64,000 bases of DNA, taken from the NCBI GenBank assembly GCA_017590115.1, contig JAGGNK010013558.1, forward strand, positions 15,298,126 through 15,362,125, in the 5' to 3' direction. The notes under the pieces were generated by a model, which did no database searches, was not told the DNA's origin, and was given only the letters and a program-made list of their open reading frames with translations. Shown here piece by piece: positions 11,046-21,930 of the stretch. The stretch comes from Montifringilla adamsi. Taxonomy: Eukaryota > Chordata > Aves > Passeriformes > Passeridae. The first letter of the stretch is position 1. Every line of letters starts with the position of its first letter. Position numbers and translations under genes: made by a program.

Positions 11046-11391
11046 GTGGTCCCCTCTCATTCACCTCTTCTTGAGGCTCAACAGGCCCAGCTCCCTCCAC
11101 CTTTCCTCACAGGAGTGATTTTCCAGGCTCCTAACTGATTTAATCACTCTCCTGGACCTGGAGCTCCATGTCTCCTTGTACTGAGGAGCCCAGAACTGGA
11201 GACAGCACCGCAGGTGTGCCTCACCAGGTTGAGCAGAGGGGCAGGATCACCTCCCTCGCCCTGCTGGCAGAGCTCTTTGTAGTGCATCCCAGGGTACCAC
11301 TGGCCTTCCTGGCCACAAGGATACTCTGCTGGGTCATGGACAGTCTGTTGTCCACCAGGACCAGCAGGTCAGCTCTCAGCCTGTACTGGTG
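11046..11391 (-). mobile_element. CR1 LINE internal fragment lacking the 3' tail
   Basis: On the plus strand this is the reverse complement of the late ORF2/3' region of avian CR1: 'gaggctcaacaggcccagct', 'tgtactgaggagcccagaac', 'gcaggatcacctccctcgcc', 'gcccttcttggcc'-like 'ggccttcctggccacaagg', 'tgttgtccaccaggaccag' and 'cagcctgtactggtg'. A stretch is missing between 'ccaccaggaccag' and 'caggtcag'. Neither the 3' terminal repeat nor the last few hundred bases are present at the left end, which is unusual because CR1 copies normally keep the 3' end. No intact frame. Confidence 0.88.
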
Positions 11392-11918
11392 ATATAAAAA
11401 TATATATTACCAGATAATAATCTTTAATGTGTCATTACATCTTAAGTTTATGCATTTGTCATACTATGAAAAGTCTCTGTCTTAAGTTTCCCATAGGGAT
11501 TGCCACATGTAAAACAATGACAGAAACAGAAAACTCATGTTATGATACCAATATTGGGTTGTGGTGCCACCTGAGTTGTCACTCAGCCCTCACAGGTAAT
11601 CTTGTGCAACTTTCCTCTGTTTGTTCCCAAATGAAAGCAAGAGCAAGGCTAGGACATGAAAAAGTAGCAGAAGTAGCCCGTAGCCATGGTGGTTCTGTGG
11701 ATGGGAAAGTCATGGGAACAGCTGGTGCTTTAATCCAGTATTTGTCCCTCCACACCTCAAGGCTCCTTCACTGAGGCAGCAAGAAGTTTCCTCCTGTAAC
11801 TTCTGAGTAAAGCATTTGAGACTCAGGCACTAATATAAAGCCACCTAAATTCTGCACAAAACTGTAAATCAGCCAGGATGCAAAAAATGCCTCCTAAGTT
11901 GTTGTTATTATGAATTAA

Positions 11919-11936
11919 TTTTTTTTTTTTTTTTTT
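11919..11936. repeat. Poly(T) run, about 18 bases
   Basis: Homopolymer run following 'tgaatta', a mononucleotide microsatellite. Confidence 0.85.
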
Positions 11937-12676
11937 GGTCAACAGAAGTTCTCCAGCAAAGAGCATTTTAGGAGTGGTGAAGGCACAGGCAGGCAAGTAC
12001 ACTGAATTCCCCTTCTCCATAAAGAAACACTTCCTAACTTTGCTGGAAACCTCACAGAGAAAGCTGCCATCACTTTTTCTTGCTCACAGGGAGTGACCAC
12101 AGGGGCTCTGCTCTGCATGTATGAGCATAAAAACTCACTTTTTGACACCTGAATAGAGGCACAGACTGGATAGGCCAAACTCAAACACCTGGCACGTTTC
12201 CTGCTTGCCAATTCATACAGCTTGAGATACCTATTATACAGAGAAAAGTAGTTCCCAATCTCAGCCTAGAAATCCAGAGACTTTTTTTTTTTAAATTAAA
12301 AGCAAATAAGACTCCTAAATTGCAACCCTCACTTATCAAATGGCTAATGTTATCTCATTCTGCAGTTTTAGCCAGCTCTCCCCAGTGGTCTGCCAAATAA
12401 ATACCATTCTTTGTTTCATCCAGATTGATCTTCAAATCAGTCTGCCCTCCACCCAGCTTCTATCTTCTGAAGACACTAAATGTATCATTCTAGCACATTA
12501 GTGTAATTGCCTATAATAGAGATGTGCAGTTAGAGGTAATTTACATGCACATATGCCTAACAGTGCCCTCACATCCTCATTGAGCATAAGGGATGGCAGG
12601 TAGAACCTTGTGAATGAGTTAGATGAACACTTTCTCATTATTATTCTTTATGTATTTCTTTTTTCTTTTTATTCCC

Positions 12677-12700
12677 TTTTTTTTTTTTTTTTTTTTTTTT
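12677..12700. repeat. Poly(T) run, 24 bases
   Basis: Uninterrupted T24 preceded by a T-rich patch starting at about 12655. Likely polymorphic in length. Confidence 0.9.
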
Positions 12701-14554
12701 AAGAGAAGGAACAAAAGGACAAAAGTGACGTCAACAGCATCTCCAGCATTTCTGTGAGGGGGCACATTTTCAAAACAACTATTGCTAAGAGCAGGAGCTT
12801 TGCTGACAAATCAGAGCAGTTGTGTATATTTACTCCATGGCTAGAATTCCACTAGGACAGACCCTGTCCTTCATGGAAATCTGAAATGATGGAAGTAAAA
12901 GAAATATGAAAGCTTCAATAATTACTAACCTGATTGTCATACATTTACTCCACAATTTCTTATCCAGAACACCAAAATTCAATATAATAAAAAACTTCAT
13001 GTGATTTTCTGCATCAATATTTTCATAAAATCCTCACCAACACTGTCCTTGAGGTCCCTAAGGATAGCTGAATCTGAAAGACCTTTCATGAACTGAATCT
13101 AAAGAAAATGTTTTGAGAATTTCTATTTTAATGTGAAAGAAAAAATAAAGAAAAGGGAAAAAAAACTTTCACACCAATTTTCCATATAACTTTACCTTTC
13201 TTTTTCCATGAAATTCCTATGGATTGTGTCCCTTCCAATAGGAAGAGCTTTTTCAAAAGATTGAAAAAGTCTTCCCTCTGGAAAACAGGAATCGGGACTC
13301 TGACATGATGGGAGCCATATACTCTCTGCAAGTAAAGATTTCATTCCTAAAAGAGGCTGGTTTTTTTTTGGTTTTTTTTAAACAAGTAGAAACTGAACTT
13401 AAAAGAAACAAAAAAGTGGTTTAGGATTCAAATTTTATGTTTAGTAAATGATTGCACTATCCCCTAATATCCTTCTACTACTTTTGCATTTTCCCCATGC
13501 AGAGTAATTCCCATTCCCACTTTGCCATGCAGTGTTCTGTGGCACCCAGGCTCAGCTTCAGCACACACATGACATGGCATTTTGAGTTAAAGAGAAAGGT
13601 TACTTAATGATTGAGTTGAAATCCCTACACTGGATTTTAAATCTGGCCAGATTTTACTTTCAGTGCCATAGAGAGGATCTACCCCATTGAGTCATGAAGC
13701 TGAAAATAAACCAAACCCAACATTTAAATTATGATTTCGCACAGCTGAGATGTTTCTGTCATACCTCATTCAGTAATTTGCAATGTAAAACTGCTGCCAT
13801 AGAAGATCCTCATTCAGTGATTTTTATATGGATCTTGCTATTTAGGGAGAAGAAGCAGAAAGAACCAAAGCCTGCTCTAGAGGAGGCGTAAATCAGACTA
13901 TTTCTGCTGAAGACCCAGTCTGGAGTGTCAGAAGCTTTTCTAGTCAAGTTCTGAAAGTGTAGTGTTTTTCTTATATGTCCAAAATTATTTAAAAACTTGT
14001 CTTACATCTAATTGTTAAACAATCTTCCCAGCAAAAGGACTTTTGTAGCTGGAACTCTTCACCCTCATACTGTGGAAAATCCCTTATGCTGCATTAGTAG
14101 GGAGGAAATCTTTGCAAAAAAACCCTTTGGAGAGTTTCATACAGCCCATGACTCTGGAGGAGAAGGATCTGAGTCCCCTTTCTCATCAGAGCATAAACCC
14201 AGGCCACGAGGAGAGCACTGCTGGGGAGTTTGAGCTCCCTTGTGAGCACCATGCCAGGCAGAGACCTCCTTGCTTGTTGTTGTTGCAAGAAATCTCATTT
14301 TTTATGTTCTCCATAGTGATGAGGCTCAGTGGGAGGCTTCAGGCTCCGTGTTGATGACTTTGGTGCCAACACACTTACACCCTAAGCCTGTTTCTTCAGC
14401 CTTCTGCTGCAGGGACTCTCTGTGGAGGAGAGACATGGGTGGGAGAGCTATGGCAGGAATGAGATCCTGATTTATCACAGGGAGACACAGATCCCTGTAC
14501 GTTGCAGAACAATAGATCATGTTTTTATGGCACAGGTTTCTTTCCATAAACTGA

Positions 14555-14770
14555 AATGCTTATGTAAGTAATCATTGACTTTTAATCTGTATTAGTGGCA
14601 TAAATGGATTGGGCAGAGGCAAGCAAATTTACACACGGTTAAAGAAGCTTCCTCAGGGACTTCCCTCTTCTTTGTTCACCAGCATCAGGTACATTTTCTC
14701 TGCCTTTCTCTTGTAACTTTGTCTTTATTGATTTTATAATAAACCACATGTTTCAATGATCAGCAATTTT
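14555..14770. promoter_or_regulatory. Possible conserved non-coding element
   Basis: A small complex block with 'gtaagtaatcattgac', 'ggcataaatggattggg' and 'gcaaatttacac'. The motif evidence is slight and the call is tentative. Confidence 0.22.
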
Positions 14771-14803
14771 TCAGATACAATGATAATACTTTTGCTCTTA
14801 TAG

Positions 14804-14935
14804 AATAATATTTTGCACTCGTGGCTTCTTCCATTCAAGTATCTCAAGCACTTTGCAAGCTTCACTTACTTAATGCAGATCAATTACAGGCAGCACCTCT
14901 TTTAATAACTCTGCTTTTCCTTCAAGGGAATTGCA
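14804..14935 (-). mobile_element. Ancient L3/MIR3-type repeat, 3' part
   Basis: The plus strand runs 'gaataatattttgcactcg', 'tatctcaagcactttgcaag', then a diverged stretch ending near 'ccttcaaggg'. This is the reverse complement of the L3/MIR3 tail, whose expected order is a TATTA tail, then 'tttgcacttctatagcgcc', then 'gatctcaaagcactttac'. It is the same family as the copy at 7328 but in the opposite orientation. Divergence is high. Confidence 0.6.
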
Positions 14936-15339
14936 TTTGGCAAACCTGAATCACGGCTCAGTGTTAACATAAACACAAAAATAATCCAATACAAACATAA
15001 ATGACTTCCCTCATTTACAAAAGGCAGCATGGCACGTGGCATTAACCACTAATCTGAGCTTCCTAAGGTTACTTTTTTTTTGGTTTCCCCAGAAATAAAA
15101 GTGTGTTCTGATTTTCCTCTCGTCATTTGTTGGGGTGGAGAAGTTGTCACTAGGAAGCCTGAAACTATTCCCATCTCTTCCCATCTCAGCTGTCATCAAG
15201 TCCCTGGCAAATGAGGTGGTTGAAGCAGGATACCTCAGCCTCTTCTTCCCCACACTTGGGGTTTCTAGATTAGGGAAAACCACCACTGTTCCACACATTA
15301 TAAAACTTTTAGCAAGAGGCTAATGAAATGCAAAGCTTT
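14936..15339. other. Non-coding interval
   Basis: Unique-looking sequence with opposing frames at 15011-15323 that share DNA. No known protein is recognised. Confidence 0.45.
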
Positions 15340-15960
15340 CTATAAGGCCAACACTAGCCTTCCTATCAAATCATCTGAAATATTTATTTGCCCTCCTGAA
15401 TAATTGATAGGGGCATCAGCTCTCCCGGTCAATTGATTTATTAAGGGACTGTTTGGAATTAAACAGCTTAAAGATATTAGATTTAGCAGCGACCTTGCTT
15501 GTTAGCATATTCATTTACCTACGGGAGCTCCCATTAGATATTGTTAATACATGACGTTCCCAGTCACGGCCTGGATCTCCTCAAATTGCATTAACACTGG
15601 GCTGTTTAGCCACAGAATAACAGGTTTGATTGAGTGCTTGGGCTTGGTGTAATTAGATTTTCCTAGAAAAGGGAGAACTATTTTAATGCTGTGTGCGTTA
15701 AACTAGATATGTCATCAGCATTACTGTAATTGGCAAACAGGAGCTTTGGAGACCTGGCTGTGTGTGAATGTTTGTGTTTATGGCTTGTCCTGCCATTGTC
15801 ATAGATGCCACATAACAGCCCTGCTTATTTTCCTGTGCATGACACCAATAGAAAGTATCTGGCCTCTTTAATATGCACCCTGTTTGAAATCGGTGGAATA
15901 TTCTATACTGAATAATGGGATCAATTTATTGTTAGTTAAAACTGCCAATTATTTCTCGTA
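15340..15960. promoter_or_regulatory. Strong candidate conserved non-coding element (developmental enhancer)
   Basis: About 600 bases of complex, repeat-free sequence with closely packed transcription-factor motifs. A PBX-HOX composite TGATTTAT lies at 15434-15441, a TAATTAG homeodomain site at 15650-15656 and TAATTGG (NKX-like) at 15727-15733, next to an NFI half-site TTGGCAAA. Also present are 'attagatattgttaatac', a CRE-like ATGACGT, and 'gcatattcatttacc'. Stop codons occur in every frame, so it is not an exon. Its texture matches deeply conserved vertebrate enhancers. The target gene is unknown and probably outside the window. Confidence 0.5.
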
Positions 15961-16052
15961 CTGAAAAGGTCATGAAACTGGTTAATCAATGATGAAAACA
16001 TAGCATGTGTTGGTGTGTTTTCATTCTATGAGTTTGTTGAATATACAGGAAT

Positions 16053-16206
16053 GTAGAATCAGTAAATGGTTTGGGTCAGAAGGGGACACTAAAGATCATC
16101 TCACTCCACCCCCTGCTGTGGGCAGGGACATCTTCCACCAGAACAGGTTCCTCAGAAGCCCAGCCAACCTGGCCTTGAACACTGCCAGGGATGGGGCATC
16201 CACAGA
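16053..16206 (-). mobile_element. CR1 LINE 3'-end fragment
   Basis: The plus strand has 'gtagaatcagtaaatggttt', 'actaaagatcatctcactcc', 'gggcagggacatcttccacc', 'aacctggccttgaacactgc' and 'gggatggggcatccacag'. This is the minus-strand CR1 3' end, truncated after ~155 bases. Similarity weakens beyond 16206. The frame 16007-16366 starts at TTG and is CR1-derived. Confidence 0.92.
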
Positions 16207-17819
16207 GAAAGATAACCTTCCCAAGTTCCTCATAAACTCTACCAAAACTTACCAGAGAACATATTTACACTCCTCTACAGCACTTTCAGCAGGGCACATT
16301 GTTCATTTCAATTATTCCAGCACGAAAAGGAGTAACAGAGCAGGGAATCAGGCACTTCATTTTTAATTACACACACCTTGATACAATTGAAGGGGTACAC
16401 AGGTAATCAAATGCTCGCTATCCATGTCTAACCACAAAAGTCCTTGAGGGTCAATACCTTTGGATATGAATGCATGAAATTGCCACTGGCTTTAAAAAGC
16501 TCTCTGTCAAAACTCTGTTACAAGTGTACCTTTAATCCTGTACTGGATGCTGAATTAGCAGGAACACATGGACAGAGCCCAGGGAAGATCTAGAAAAAAA
16601 TAAAATAATAGAACATGGAGGAGTTTCATAAATCTGAAGAAAGAACAAGCGTTCATTGTGATTTTGAAAGGCAAAACCAGAGAAAAACGACTGGAAGATG
16701 TACTCAACTGCTCTGTAAATTTCAGTGAGTGCTCAGTGTGGTCAATGGCAGCATTGTCTCCACCACCAGTTTGATTATAAATTTTTAGGATGGCTCATGA
16801 AAACACAGTTGTTCACAGCCAATTCAGGAAGCTAACAACGAGCCTGTGTTTCAACAAGTTTGGAAGCCACTGATGCAATTACAGAGGGCAGGGAATGTAT
16901 TTATTTGTATGAGTAGATACACATACATACATTAGAGCAACTTGTTCAGCAGAAATGGGAGTGAAGTTACCACAGGAGAGAAGTCCTGTGGAAGTAAGGA
17001 ATGTGCTGCAGTCAGGAGGCTGTTTGTAAAGCAGTGTTGTCAATATGGGAGCTTCCATCACTTAACAGAAGGAAGAGCAACGGGAAAAACAAATAAAATC
17101 AGAAAAAATATGGTTCAGTCTCCTTCTCCCCCAGAATACTACAAAACATCTTGAAATATATACCCTGATATTAAAAAGTCATAAATACCGTGTTTTCCTT
17201 AAGTCTGTGCTCTCTTTAACGAACAGATTTGTTCTGCCAGTTCTTCAACAAATGAGGAATCCACTCTTCCCCTGTTTTGGCTTTTTTTTTTCCCCTTCCA
17301 GTGGGACAGAAGTACTGGAAATGTTGCGAGCTGGTTGGTTTTTTTTAAAAACCAAATTATTTCATGTGCCAAAGTACCATACTTGGGAAAGAAGCAATTT
17401 CCAAGAAGGGTTGTGTGTACAGCCAAAGCAGTAAACAAAAAGAAACAACAAAAGTCATTTGTCCCTGAGCAGAGACTAAGAGGATTTTAAGTTAGAGAAA
17501 AGGGCTTGAAGCAATAAACTGGCAGGTGACTGGCAGAGACAGCTGCCTGAATATTTGAAACTAGGCTGAGTTTTGTAAAATGTATTTATTTTAATTGAGC
17601 TCAAACATGCACTCATTAGTAATGTGATCCTGCTGCTGAACGCCAGGTCAGGACAAGGGTGCTCAGAGCCAGGGCTCCAGAGCTGAGTCCAGTCCCACAC
17701 AGGCAAACCAAGACTGGAGAAAGATGACTCTTGGTTACACAAACAAAATAACAAAACAGCTCTGATTTTCCCTAAAAGACGGACACAAAACCAGAATAGA
17801 ATGACCCACCCTCAGAGTT
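16207..17819. other. Non-coding interval, nothing recognised
   Basis: No gene, no recognised transposon. Short frames on both strands at 16879-17754 look random. Short T-runs occur at 17281-17291 and near 17340. Confidence 0.5.
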
Positions 17820-17930
17820 TGACTCAGGCCCAGAGATGTCAATACGCGCATTTATTTTTGCAGGACTCATGCAAATTGTTGTTATTGTGACACTGCATTT
17901 CCTGGCTCCAGCTGACCCTGGAGCTTCTCA
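17820..17930. promoter_or_regulatory. Possible POU-SOX composite regulatory site
   Basis: The octamer ATGCAAAT (17869-17876) overlaps ATTGTT and is followed within 10 bases by TTATTGTG, both SOX-type cores. Adjacent octamer and SOX motifs are the known arrangement bound by POU/SOX pairs in neural and pluripotency enhancers. Upstream lies 'caatacgcgcatttattt', with an uncommon CG-containing core. The frame 17836-18048 across this block encodes a hydrophobic start but ends without splice support and is not called a gene. Confidence 0.35.
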
Positions 17931-18824
17931 GCCTGTGTATTCCCTTTACAAGGCAAGTTTCTTGGCTCACAGGCACACGGGTCATCAGCGTGCAGCTAAA
18001 GTTCACCAGAGTTTGCGATGCAAATTTCCAAGTGGTAACAAAATGTAGCTCTTCAGTTTGAAAGCCTCTGGCAAATTTTTTGAGGGCAAAACTTGAATAT
18101 TTTTAGAGTAAGACTGCTGGAAAAAAAAAAATTGAACAAAAAATACCGCCAAAACACACAAATAAAAGTAAATAAATTTCTCCTGTTTCAGTACTGGAAA
18201 TCCCAGGAGGATCAGTACGGAAATCTAATCATAAATGCAAAGTGCAACTGGCAATCTGACTCCCCCCTCTCACTCAGAGAGAAGCAAAATAAAATCACCA
18301 CTGTGATTAACAAATAAGTGAGTAGATTTTATTTGCAGTACCTAATAATCTATCCTTTTTTTTTGATTTGTAAATCTCTAAATCCTCTGCTAGTTCACAT
18401 TAATTAATGGAAATAAAAGGTAAAACAGTTTCCAGAATCTGGAGTTCTCTGCAGCATAACCCTTAGAAAGAGACACACGTTCCCACACCATGGATCAAGC
18501 CTTTACATAATCCCTCTGCACCCAAAAAAGCTACCTTCCCTCAGTGACTACCACAATGCCCAAGTAGTCCCACACTAATAATCAAATAGTCCCTCACCAG
18601 CAATCAATTCTGCTCAGTGGTAAAGAAATCCTTGCTGTAAATAAAAGTAGAATAAACTGGAACTAATGATTTATCCCATGTTTTCTGTGAATTGCTATTC
18701 CACTAGGCATGACATTGAACCAGGAAAAAAAAAAAAAGGACAAAGTAGATGCTGAATATAAACAGAGTAGAGTTTGCATTCCTGGGCTGATGTTTTATTT
18801 AAAAAGGCAATTCTGGTTGCCATT

Positions 18825-18827
<3 letters not shown>
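17931..18827. other. Non-coding interval, nothing recognised
   Basis: AT-rich sequence with several short A-runs. A lysine-rich frame at 18093-18317 is a product of A-richness. Confidence 0.5.

Positions 18828-18858
<31 letters not shown>
18828..18858. repeat. (TA)n dinucleotide microsatellite
   Basis: About 15 uninterrupted TA units. Such tracts are self-complementary and prone to slippage. Confidence 0.95.
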
Positions 18859-18860
<2 letters not shown>

Positions 18861-19529
18861 AAGAAAATGAATATTTCCCAAGTATTGCTTTTCTTTTTCA
18901 TTCATCTCATGTGCAAGAAACTAGTCCCTAAAATAACTTGAAGCTTTTTTTTTTTTTTCCCAATGCCTGAGCAAAAAAACATGTATTCAAGTAACGACAG
19001 CCGAAAGCACTGCCCAATCCTTAATCATTGCTTACTGATTTAAATCAGTTTTATTAGCAGGCAGTCCTTTTCCAGAAAGCCATTTTCTTGGCAGGGAGTG
19101 TTTGTGGGGGCAGAGGGCCTGTCCCCCCGTGGCTGTGCCCTCTGGGGCTGGGCAGCCCCGGGAGGCAGCGGGAGTTTGAGTGCCAGAGTTTTGTCTGACA
19201 ATACTCATCTCTGGTAAGTGTGAATGAGTGTTAGATATAAAGCAGGAGGCCGGACACAAAGGACCCAACAGGGCATAAAAACAATACATATTGCACACTG
19301 TGACTCCTCTGATGGGCAAGGCAGGGGTGGAAGGAGAGAGAAACACAGAATTGCACTCTTTGCATTGAGGGATTTTCTTGGTTCTGGGCTTGTTTGCAAT
19401 TGTTGGTGTGTCAGAGTAAAAATAATGGATTTGGGGAAAGCGACCTGTTAAAAACCTTGTTTTAGAACAGCTCCCCAACCCCCCCCCACTTCCCTCGTCA
19501 CTATTTGTCACAGTCAACTACTGAAATCC
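18859..19529. other. Non-coding interval with a GC-richer patch
   Basis: Poly-T at 18945-18958, a GC-richer patch at 19080-19190 and a C9 run at 19479-19487. The longest open frame of the window lies here on the minus strand (19032-19517, 161 codons). It begins at TTG, its first ATG is about halfway in, and it has no recognisable domain, so it is not called. Confidence 0.5.
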
Positions 19530-19690
19530 TCTATTAATCGCTAAATCCAGATAATAGCGGAGGTGGGTTGGCTGACCTGTGAAATTAGGTCTGCATGTAA
19601 AAAGGAATTGAACTGTGCGAGCTTTGGAAATAACTCTGTCGGTATTTACACTAGCATTTGAACATCAAAGATCTCCCCTGGGCTCCTGTA
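19530..19690. promoter_or_regulatory. Possible conserved non-coding element
   Basis: Complex block with 'ctattaatcgctaaatcc', 'gataatagcggaggtgggt', 'gtgaaattaggtctgcatg' and 'gtcggtatttacactagc'. CpG-containing motifs are relatively frequent for this AT-rich region. No exon signals. Confidence 0.33.
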
Positions 19691-20322
19691 GGTGCCTCTA
19701 ATCCAAGTACCAATCAACCAGCTCAGCTTTTCCACCCAGCCAGCCTGGCTCGGAGACCCTCGGAGAGATCTCCCAGCTAGCCAAGAGGCAGGTGAGAAGC
19801 TTCTTGCTGGTTGTCAGCCCCCAGGTTTCCATGAGAAAGGGGCCCTGGGAAACAAGCTAACAAAAGAGATGGAAAAAAATTTTAAAAAACCCCAGCATTT
19901 TTATTTCACAGGAGAAACAGCCTGCTCACCCCGCGAGCAAGCATGTGCACAAATTGTAATTACCATCTTAAAAAGAGGCCTCTAAATACAACAAGCTCAG
20001 CAGACTGAAAATAGAAGGAAAGTAGAAATTTAAAGGAGGAGTAAAAATTATTTCCTTTGGTTATTCCTAGCAATATTGCTATTATTTTAAAGAAGCCTTC
20101 ACCTCACAGTCCTGCAGGGCTCTGTTTCTATGGCCCTCAGCTCTCTTGCTGTTTGTATGGGTGCAGCTGCTGCCATTGCAGATGCAGAGCTCAAAGCACT
20201 GCTCTCACTTAAACAAAAGTCCCACAGTGACTTGACCATAGGGATATCCTTCTTCCCATTCTACAGATGAGTAAAGAGAGGCCTCCAGCAAACATCCACC
20301 ACCAGTTCCAGCTTCTCTTACT
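19691..20322. other. Non-coding interval, nothing recognised
   Basis: The frame at 19692-19985 (plus, 97 codons) shows no family resemblance. 'cccattctacagatgagtaa' at about 20255 is reminiscent of a MIR/L2 motif but is isolated. Confidence 0.45.
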
Positions 20323-20680
20323 TCATAGAGGCATAGAATGGATGGGACCTTAAAGTTTATCTCTTTCCAACATCTTGTTCTGGGCAGGGACATTCCATTA
20401 GACCAGGTTGCTCCAAGCCCAATCCAACCTGGCCTTGAACTCTTCCAGGGACGAGACAGTCACAGCTGCTCTGGGCAGCCTGTGCCAGTGCCTCAACACT
20501 CTCAGAGTAAAGAATTTTTTTCTCAGTACCTAATCTAAACCTACTCTTGGTCAGTTTTAAGCCATTCCCCCTTGTCCTGTCCCTACATGTCCTTATAAAA
20601 TGTCTCTATACCTGTAGGCTTCCTTCAGGTACTTGAAGGCCACAATTAGGTCATCCCAAGTTTCCCACACTTCCTGCAGG
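20323..20680 (-). mobile_element. CR1 LINE fragment with 3' end
   Basis: Plus-strand landmarks are 'tcatagaggcatagaatgg', 'gggcagggacattccattag', 'aacctggccttgaactcttc', 'gtgccagtgcctcaacactc', 'cattcccccttgtcctgtcc' and 'ccttcaggtacttgaaggcc'. They cover the last ~355 bases of a minus-strand CR1. The right end grades into unrecognised sequence. Non-coding. Confidence 0.93.
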
Positions 20681-21339
20681 AGATGGCTCCTCTCAAGTTC
20701 TGATAATTTGGGTGCATTTGTTCTCACCTGCTTCAGTTCTGCCCCAAGGCATCTATTCTATGCCATTTGACAATGGGTTTAAATTTAGACAAAAGTATTT
20801 TCAAGAGGAGCAGAGAGCTGTATTCCCTCCCTATTAGCTCCAGCCTCTAAGGGTGTGGGAGAGGATTGGGAGAAGGGGAGGAATCATTTTCCACCATTTG
20901 CTAATAGGGTAGGTGAACTGCACAGCATCAAGTGTGCTCCTCCTGAGATCCATTCTCAGACACATTAGCTATTTAGCTCAAGAAACCCAAGGTGAAGGTT
21001 GATCTAACATTTACCTTCAGATATCTTAAAGAAAACTTTCCAAAAAAACCCATATTGGAAAGCAATCTAGGGAAAAACTCCACAATGGCCATATAAAAAA
21101 GTTGGCATGATTTTCCTGATATTTTAAAGTCATCATCATCATATAAAGCTGCAACAGAAATCTCTTACCTTTGGACTGCTCCACCACCACTTATTTTTTA
21201 TGGGCCTTTACTAAATTTGCCCAGGGAAAAAGAAGAGGCAGAGATCACCTTTAAGGCTTTTCCTTTCTTTTCCCGTCTTTTTTTTTTTTTTTTCCTTAAA
21301 TGACAATAGAATTTTTTTTTCCTAAAGTTGTATTAGGGA
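20681..21339. other. Non-coding interval, nothing recognised
   Basis: Unique-looking sequence with a (CAT)-rich patch near 21132 and a poly-T run near 21280-21294. Confidence 0.5.
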
Positions 21340-21930
21340 TTCACTTAAGCAGAAATGAACTGTAATATGCAAATAGTTCTAATTGGACTGCTAATAGAGC
21401 GTGTCTCTGTTGTTTTTTTGTAGGGAGTTTTATGCCTATGTAATCAGTGCAGACAGCCGTTAAGTAAATGAAGAGGCAACTAACAATGTCAGAAAAGAGA
21501 CCGGGCGGTTCCAGCTGACACTACCCTAATCTTCCAGGACCCATTAAATGGCAGTTTCAACGCATTACCTACCATAACATCCTTGAATATCACTGATTTT
21601 ATTTGCAGTATCAAACATTCCATTTCATGCCCCATTAACAGTAGGAGCCTGGGCTTTTTGACGCAGCTAAACATTTTACTAACTACCTGGACTAAGTAAC
21701 CAATTAACTTTTGGAGACAATACGGCCAATTAAGCGCGAAAAGGTAAGGCTGTCATCCCCCACTAAAATTGAATTTCCTTTTCCTGATGGCACTTATTGT
21801 CGGTGTTCAATTGTTAATGGAGATTTGGTCCCTATTAAAAGGATGAAGCCGAAGGATAATGGGAAAGTTCAGAGGACTTGGTTCCTAAAGAGTAGGTCAG
21901 AAAATGTCCCAATTGGCCACTAATTCAGTC
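21340..21930. promoter_or_regulatory. Strong candidate conserved non-coding element
   Basis: About 590 repeat-free bases with an octamer ATGCAAAT (21367-21374), paired CCAATTAA sites (21700-21707 and 21726-21733) and CCAATTGG (21909-21916). Dense AT-rich complex motifs such as 'cattaaatggcagtttcaac' and 'caattgttaatgg' lie between them. A good splice-donor match AAG|GTAAGG occurs at 21741-21749, and a 70-codon frame spans 21711-21923, but it starts at TTG and has no recognised domain. The most economical reading is an enhancer. A rare non-coding-RNA exon cannot be excluded. Confidence 0.48.

Larger units (their letters stand above)
11392..14554. other. Long non-coding interval
   Basis: No gene or interspersed repeat is recognised over about 3.2 kb. 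It holds poly-T runs at 11919-11936 and 12677-12700. Frames at 11427-11774, 11939-12211 and 14012-14547 overlap on opposite strands and look random. 'ggatgctttt'-type motifs are sparse, and no enhancer-like cluster stands out. Confidence 0.5.

Noticed and set aside
17836..18048. Frame with a hydrophobic, signal-peptide-like start
   Set aside because: The hydrophobic stretch coincides with T-rich regulatory-looking motifs; no mature protein features or splice signals follow.
18828..18858. (TA)n tract as a transposon target or cruciform of interest
   Set aside because: An ordinary dinucleotide microsatellite explains it.
19032..19517. Longest open frame of the window, 161 codons on the minus strand
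   Set aside because: It starts at TTG, its first ATG lies about halfway in, composition follows a local GC-rich patch, no domain is recognisable and no splice structure supports it.
20215..20300. MIR/L2-like 'cccattctacagatgagtaa'
   Set aside because: The accompanying motif ('gtgacttgacc') lies on the wrong side for a collinear MIR, so it is probably chance.
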